A stretch of DNA of 64,000 nt from assembly GCA_001896545.1 (NCBI GenBank), contig MPOT01000025.1, forward strand, positions 94,488 to 158,487, in the 5' to 3' direction. The notes under the pieces were generated by a model, which did no database searches, was not told the DNA's origin, and saw only the letters and a list, made by a program, of their open reading frames with translations. This DNA is from Tepidanaerobacter sp. EBM-38 (GTDB taxonomy: Bacteria; Bacillota; Thermosediminibacteria; Thermosediminibacterales; Tepidanaerobacteraceae). The translations under genes and the position numbers were made by a program. Below are positions 61,151-64,000 of the stretch, piece after piece (position 1 is the first letter of the stretch; each line of letters starts with the position of its first letter).

Positions 61151-61722
61151 GAGGCAATGTGCCCATGACAAAGCAAGAGATAAGGGTTTTAACGCTTTCA
61201 AAAATGCGGCTCAAAAACGACAGCATAGTTTGGGATATAGGCGCAGGCACAGGCTCGGTTTCAGTGGAAGCAGCAGTGCATTGCAAGCAGGGAAGGGTCT
61301 TTGCAATTGAGAAAAATCCGGAGGCGGTAGAGCTGCTCAAAGAGAATCGAAATACCTTTAGACTTAAAAATATGGAAATAGTTTGCGGACGAGCGCCTGA
61401 TGCCCTTTTAAATCTTCCTTGCCCTGATCGCATATTCATAGGCGGAACCGGGGATTTTACCGAGGAAATTTTAAAAACAGCCGCCGAAAGACTTGCGCCC
61501 TGCGGCATTATAGTGGCAAATGCCATAGCCATAGATACCGTATGCAGCTTGCAGGGGTTTTTTAAGGTAAGATGCTGGGATGAGGATATTACCCTGGCAA
61601 ATATTTCTACTTCAAAGCAAGTAAAGGGAAAAACAATGATGCTTGCCCACAATCCCATTTATATATTTGCAGCAAGAAAACCCGAAGATAGCAAGAAAGC
61701 AGAGGAGCCTTTATATGAATAA
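61108..61722 (+). CDS. cbiT: Cobalt-precorrin-6B (C15)-methyltransferase CbiT
   Basis: CbiT methylates C15 and decarboxylates the acetate at C12. The 204-residue Rossmann methyltransferase has FGIPDELFIRGNVPMTKQEI near the N-terminus, the SAM motif VWDIGAGTGSVSVEAAV near residue 42, and RIFIGGTGDFTEEIL near 109. GTG at 61108 gives the family-like N-terminus; the ribosome binding site is weak, so translation may depend on cbiE. Confidence 0.9.
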   Translation: MWQYGFGIPDELFIRGNVPMTKQEIRVLTLSKMRLKNDSIVWDIGAGTGSVSVEAAVHCKQGRVFAIEKNPEAVELLKENRNTFRLKNMEIVCGRAPDALLNLPCPDRIFIGGTGDFTEEILKTAAERLAPCGIIVANAIAIDTVCSLQGFFKVRCWDEDITLANISTSKQVKGKTMMLAHNPIYIFAARKPEDSKKAEEPLYE

Positions 61723-62398
61723 ATTAGGTAAGTTTTATGGAATCGGAGTGGGGCCGGGAGATCCGGCGCTCATTACTATGAAAGCCGCACAGATTTTATC
61801 TAAAGTGGATATGGTCATAGCTCCTGCGGCAGACAAAGAAAGCTTGGCTTTAAAGATAGCCCAGCCCTACATCAATTGTAAAGTTATAGAAATGAATTTT
61901 CCCATGATAAGCAATAAAAATAAACTAAATGATATTTGGGACAAAAACGTTAAGACCATTCAAGAAATTCTCCAAGAAGGCAACGACACTGCGTTTATAA
62001 CGTTGGGAGATCCCATGATATACAGCACTTATACATATATATTATCCCGACTTTGCGGGTGTGAAGTCGAAACAATTCCGGGGATAACATCTTTTTGCGC
62101 CGCCGCATCTAAAGTCAATATCCCCATCGCAGAAGGAGATGCTCCCTTTGCCGTAATACCTGTTAAAGATAAAAAATTACTTGAAAAAACTCTAAAGGAT
62201 TTTGACAATGTTATTTTGATGAAAATATCAAGAAATTACGATGAAGTAGTAAGAGCTCTAAAGGAAAACGGCTTTTGCGCAGTGCTCATAACCCACTGCG
62301 GTCAGGAAGATGAAAGGATAGAATTTGATTTAGATAAATATTTGGGCAGGGGCGTAAGCTACCTTTCCCTGATTATTGCCTGGAGGTATAGAAAGTGA
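61715..62398 (+). CDS. cbiL: Cobalt-precorrin-2 (C20)-methyltransferase CbiL
   Basis: CbiL adds the C20 methyl group early in the pathway. The 227 residues have FYGIGVGPGDPALITMKAA at the N-terminus, AFITLGDPMIYSTYTYIL near residue 90 and VETIPGITSFCAAASKVNIP near 116. ATG at 61715 follows GAGGAG and overlaps cbiT by 8 bp. Confidence 0.9.
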   Translation: MNKLGKFYGIGVGPGDPALITMKAAQILSKVDMVIAPAADKESLALKIAQPYINCKVIEMNFPMISNKNKLNDIWDKNVKTIQEILQEGNDTAFITLGDPMIYSTYTYILSRLCGCEVETIPGITSFCAAASKVNIPIAEGDAPFAVIPVKDKKLLEKTLKDFDNVILMKISRNYDEVVRALKENGFCAVLITHCGQEDERIEFDLDKYLGRGVSYLSLIIAWRYRK

Positions 62399-63135
62399 TT
62401 TATTTTATCGGCGCCGGTCCCGGCGATGTGGAGCTTATTACGGTAAAGGGTAAAAAGCTTTTGGAAAGTTGCGATGTAGTCATATATGCAGGTTCTCTTG
62501 TAAACCCTGAGCTGCTAAAGTATGCGAAAGGCGAAGCAAAGATTTATAACAGCGCTACGATGAATCTTGAGGAAATTATCGATATCATGAAAGATGCTTT
62601 TGAAAGAGGAATGGATGTGGCAAGACTTCATACTGGGGACCCTTCTATTTATGGGGCAATAAGGGAGCAGATGGAAGCTCTTGATAAACTTGCTATACCA
62701 TATGAAGTAATTCCGGGTGTCAGCTCATTTAGCGCTGCCAGTGCAGTATTAAAGCGGGAACTTACCGTGCCCGGACAAAGCCAAACCATCATACTGACCA
62801 GAGTAGAAGGCAGAACGCCGGTTCCCGAAGAGGAAAGCTTAGATGCTTTGGCAAAACATAAAGCAACTATGGCTATTTTCCTCAGTATAAATCAGATTGA
62901 AAAAATTGCAGGAGACTTGGCAAAGGTTTATGGTCCAGATGCCCCTGCCGCTGTTGTATATAAAGCCACATGGGAAGACCAAAAGATTGTAGAGGGTACT
63001 CTTTTGGATATTGCAGAAAAGGTAAAAGAAGCTGGAATTTGCAAGACAGCACTGATATTGGTGGGAAATTTCTTAGGTGATGAGTATGACTTTTCATGCC
63101 TCTATGATAAAACATTTAGCCACGAATATAGATAA
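62395..63135 (+). CDS. cbiF: Cobalt-precorrin-4 (C11)-methyltransferase CbiF
   Basis: CbiF methylates C11. The 246 residues begin IYFIGAGPGDVELITVKG, with VIYAGSLVNPELLKYA near residue 31, VARLHTGDPSIYGAIREQM near 79 and EVIPGVSSFSAASAVLKREL near 103, then PGQSQTIILTRVEGRTPVPE. GTG at 62395 overlaps the cbiL stop as GTGA. Confidence 0.92.
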   Translation: MIYFIGAGPGDVELITVKGKKLLESCDVVIYAGSLVNPELLKYAKGEAKIYNSATMNLEEIIDIMKDAFERGMDVARLHTGDPSIYGAIREQMEALDKLAIPYEVIPGVSSFSAASAVLKRELTVPGQSQTIILTRVEGRTPVPEEESLDALAKHKATMAIFLSINQIEKIAGDLAKVYGPDAPAAVVYKATWEDQKIVEGTLLDIAEKVKEAGICKTALILVGNFLGDEYDFSCLYDKTFSHEYR

Positions 63136-63139
63136 GAAG

Positions 63140-64000
63140 ATGAGAGTAGCCATTATTGCCATAACAAAAAACGGAATAAATATTGCCGAAAAAATCAGAG
63201 CAGGTATCGGCGGCGATGTTTATGTAAATAGTCGGTTTTTAAATGAGGCTGATTTTAAAAACTATTTTCCGATAAAAACCTCATTTAAGGATTTTGTCCG
63301 CCAAATGTTTTCAAGCTATGACGGCCTGATTTTTATAACAGCTGCCGGTATCGCAGTTCGGGCGATTGCACCGGTAATTTGCGACAAAAGAACGGATCCG
63401 GCGGTTGTAGTGGTGGACGAACAGGGGAGATTTTCTATAAGCTTGCTTTCCGGGCATCTTGGCGGGGCCAATGAACTTGCATCAAAAGTGGCTCGGGTTC
63501 TAAAATGTATGCCGGTAATTACTACCGCCAGCGACATTCAGGGTTTTGAGAGCATAGATGTTTTAGCCAAAAAACTCGGCCTTTATATTGACAATTTCTC
63601 GGATTTGCCGAAGGTGAGCGCCTGTCTTGTAAACGGTGAGAAGCTGGCATTATCGGTGGAAAAAGGCTTTCCATATGAAAAGCTGGCACATCTTGCAGAG
63701 CACTCAGAAGTATTTTCACATGATTTGCCTAAAGATGCCAAAGCTGCTGTATTTATAACGGATGAAGAAATATTGCCTCCTCCCATACCTTACGTAATCT
63801 TACGGCCTCAAAATACAGTGCTCGGTATAGGCACAAGAAAGGGCGCGCCTTATGAGGCACTGCTGGCGCAAGTCAAAATGGCTTTAAAGGATTTTAACTT
63901 GAGCGAAAAAAGCGTGGGCTGTATTGCGTCAGTGGATATAAAAAGAGAAGAAAAATGTATACTGCAATTGTCTGAGTGCTTAAATGCGCCGCTTAAACTA
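63140..64000 (+). CDS. cbiG: Cobalt-precorrin-5A hydrolase CbiG, 5' part
   Basis: CbiG opens the delta-lactone of cobalt-precorrin-5A, releasing acetaldehyde. The frame is open to the window edge (287 codons). It reads MRVAIIAITKNGINIAEKI at the start, ITAAGIAVRAIAP near residue 67, ISLLSGHLGGANELASKVAR near 103, VLGIGTRKGAPYE near 227 and a beginning C-terminal domain. ATG at 63140 matches the usual family start; an in-frame ATG at 63080 inside cbiF is possible. The ribosome binding site is weak, so translation may be coupled to cbiF. Confidence 0.9.
   Translation, partial: MRVAIIAITKNGINIAEKIRAGIGGDVYVNSRFLNEADFKNYFPIKTSFKDFVRQMFSSYDGLIFITAAGIAVRAIAPVICDKRTDPAVVVVDEQGRFSISLLSGHLGGANELASKVARVLKCMPVITTASDIQGFESIDVLAKKLGLYIDNFSDLPKVSACLVNGEKLALSVEKGFPYEKLAHLAEHSEVFSHDLPKDAKAAVFITDEEILPPPIPYVILRPQNTVLGIGTRKGAPYEALLAQVKMALKDFNLSEKSVGCIASVDIKREEKCILQLSECLNAPLKL

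Noticed and set aside
61104..61658. Minus-strand open frame of 184 codons over cbiT
   Set aside because: It is the mirror of a clear CbiT gene in a packed + strand operon and resembles no protein.
1..64000. CRISPR arrays, rRNA, tRNA genes, intact insertion sequences, prophage or an origin
   Set aside because: No regularly spaced repeats, no tRNA-like or rRNA sequence, no complete transposase and no phage structural genes were found on reading both strands.

Overview
The window (about 38-40% G+C by eye, GTG/TTG starts common, strong AGGAGG-type ribosome binding sites) looks like chromosome of an anaerobic, fermenting member of the Firmicutes (Clostridia). All confident genes lie on the + strand. 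The left end holds the 3' part of the housekeeping gene mnmA; the right end runs off inside cbiG. I saw no rRNA, tRNA or CRISPR array.

Region 1 (0.9-26.7 kb) encodes the whole nicotinate-fermentation pathway known from Eubacterium barkeri. The upper steps are nicotinate dehydrogenase (ndhF, a fused ndhS-ndhL, ndhM), 6-hydroxynicotinate reductase (hnr) and two enamidases (ena). The lower steps are 2-(hydroxymethyl)glutarate dehydrogenase (hgd), a fused hydroxymethylglutarate dehydratase (hmd), B12-dependent 2-methyleneglutarate mutase (mgm) with a MutL/GlmL-type partner, methylitaconate isomerase (mii), dimethylmalate dehydratase (dmdAB) and dimethylmalate lyase (dml). A sigma-54 activator sits at the head. 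Between it and hgd lie three copies of a 17-bp element and a well-formed -24/-12 promoter. An NCS1 permease, an EIIC-like membrane protein, an AA_synth (DUF1185) protein and a fumarate-reductase-like flavoprotein are inserted in the cluster.

Region 2 (26.9-37.3 kb) supplies the cofactors of the hydroxylase: yqeC, mocA, xdhC and yqeB for selenium-dependent molybdenum hydroxylase maturation, a ModE-like regulator, a P-loop NTPase, a FecCD-type ABC importer (molybdate or tungstate is my best guess), then selD, yedF, a cysteine desulfurase and a DUF3343 protein.

Region 3 (37.4-38.8 kb) is a scar with an IS110-family transposase fragment, a bidirectional hairpin, a minus-strand gene remnant and a lone ATC-hydrolase-family gene with a clear promoter and operator-like palindrome.

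Region 4 (39.1-55.3 kb) is a catabolic operon I cannot match to a known pathway: SorC-type regulator, class II aldolase, 2-hydroxyacid dehydrogenase, TIM-barrel isomerase, zinc alcohol dehydrogenase, PLP C-S lyase, FGGY sugar kinase, a five-gene peptide-type ABC importer, an M20 dipeptidase and an L-cysteine-desulfidase-like protein. Together these suggest uptake and breakdown of a peptide- or cysteine-linked sugar.

Region 5 (55.6-64 kb) is the anaerobic cobalamin operon (cbiA, X, C, D, E, T, L, F, G) behind a B12 riboswitch with its terminator. It would feed the B12-dependent mutase of region 1. Two oddities stand out: the cobalt transporter genes cbiMNQO are collapsed into two chimeric fragments, and CbiA has Gly where its family carries the glutaminase nucleophile Cys.
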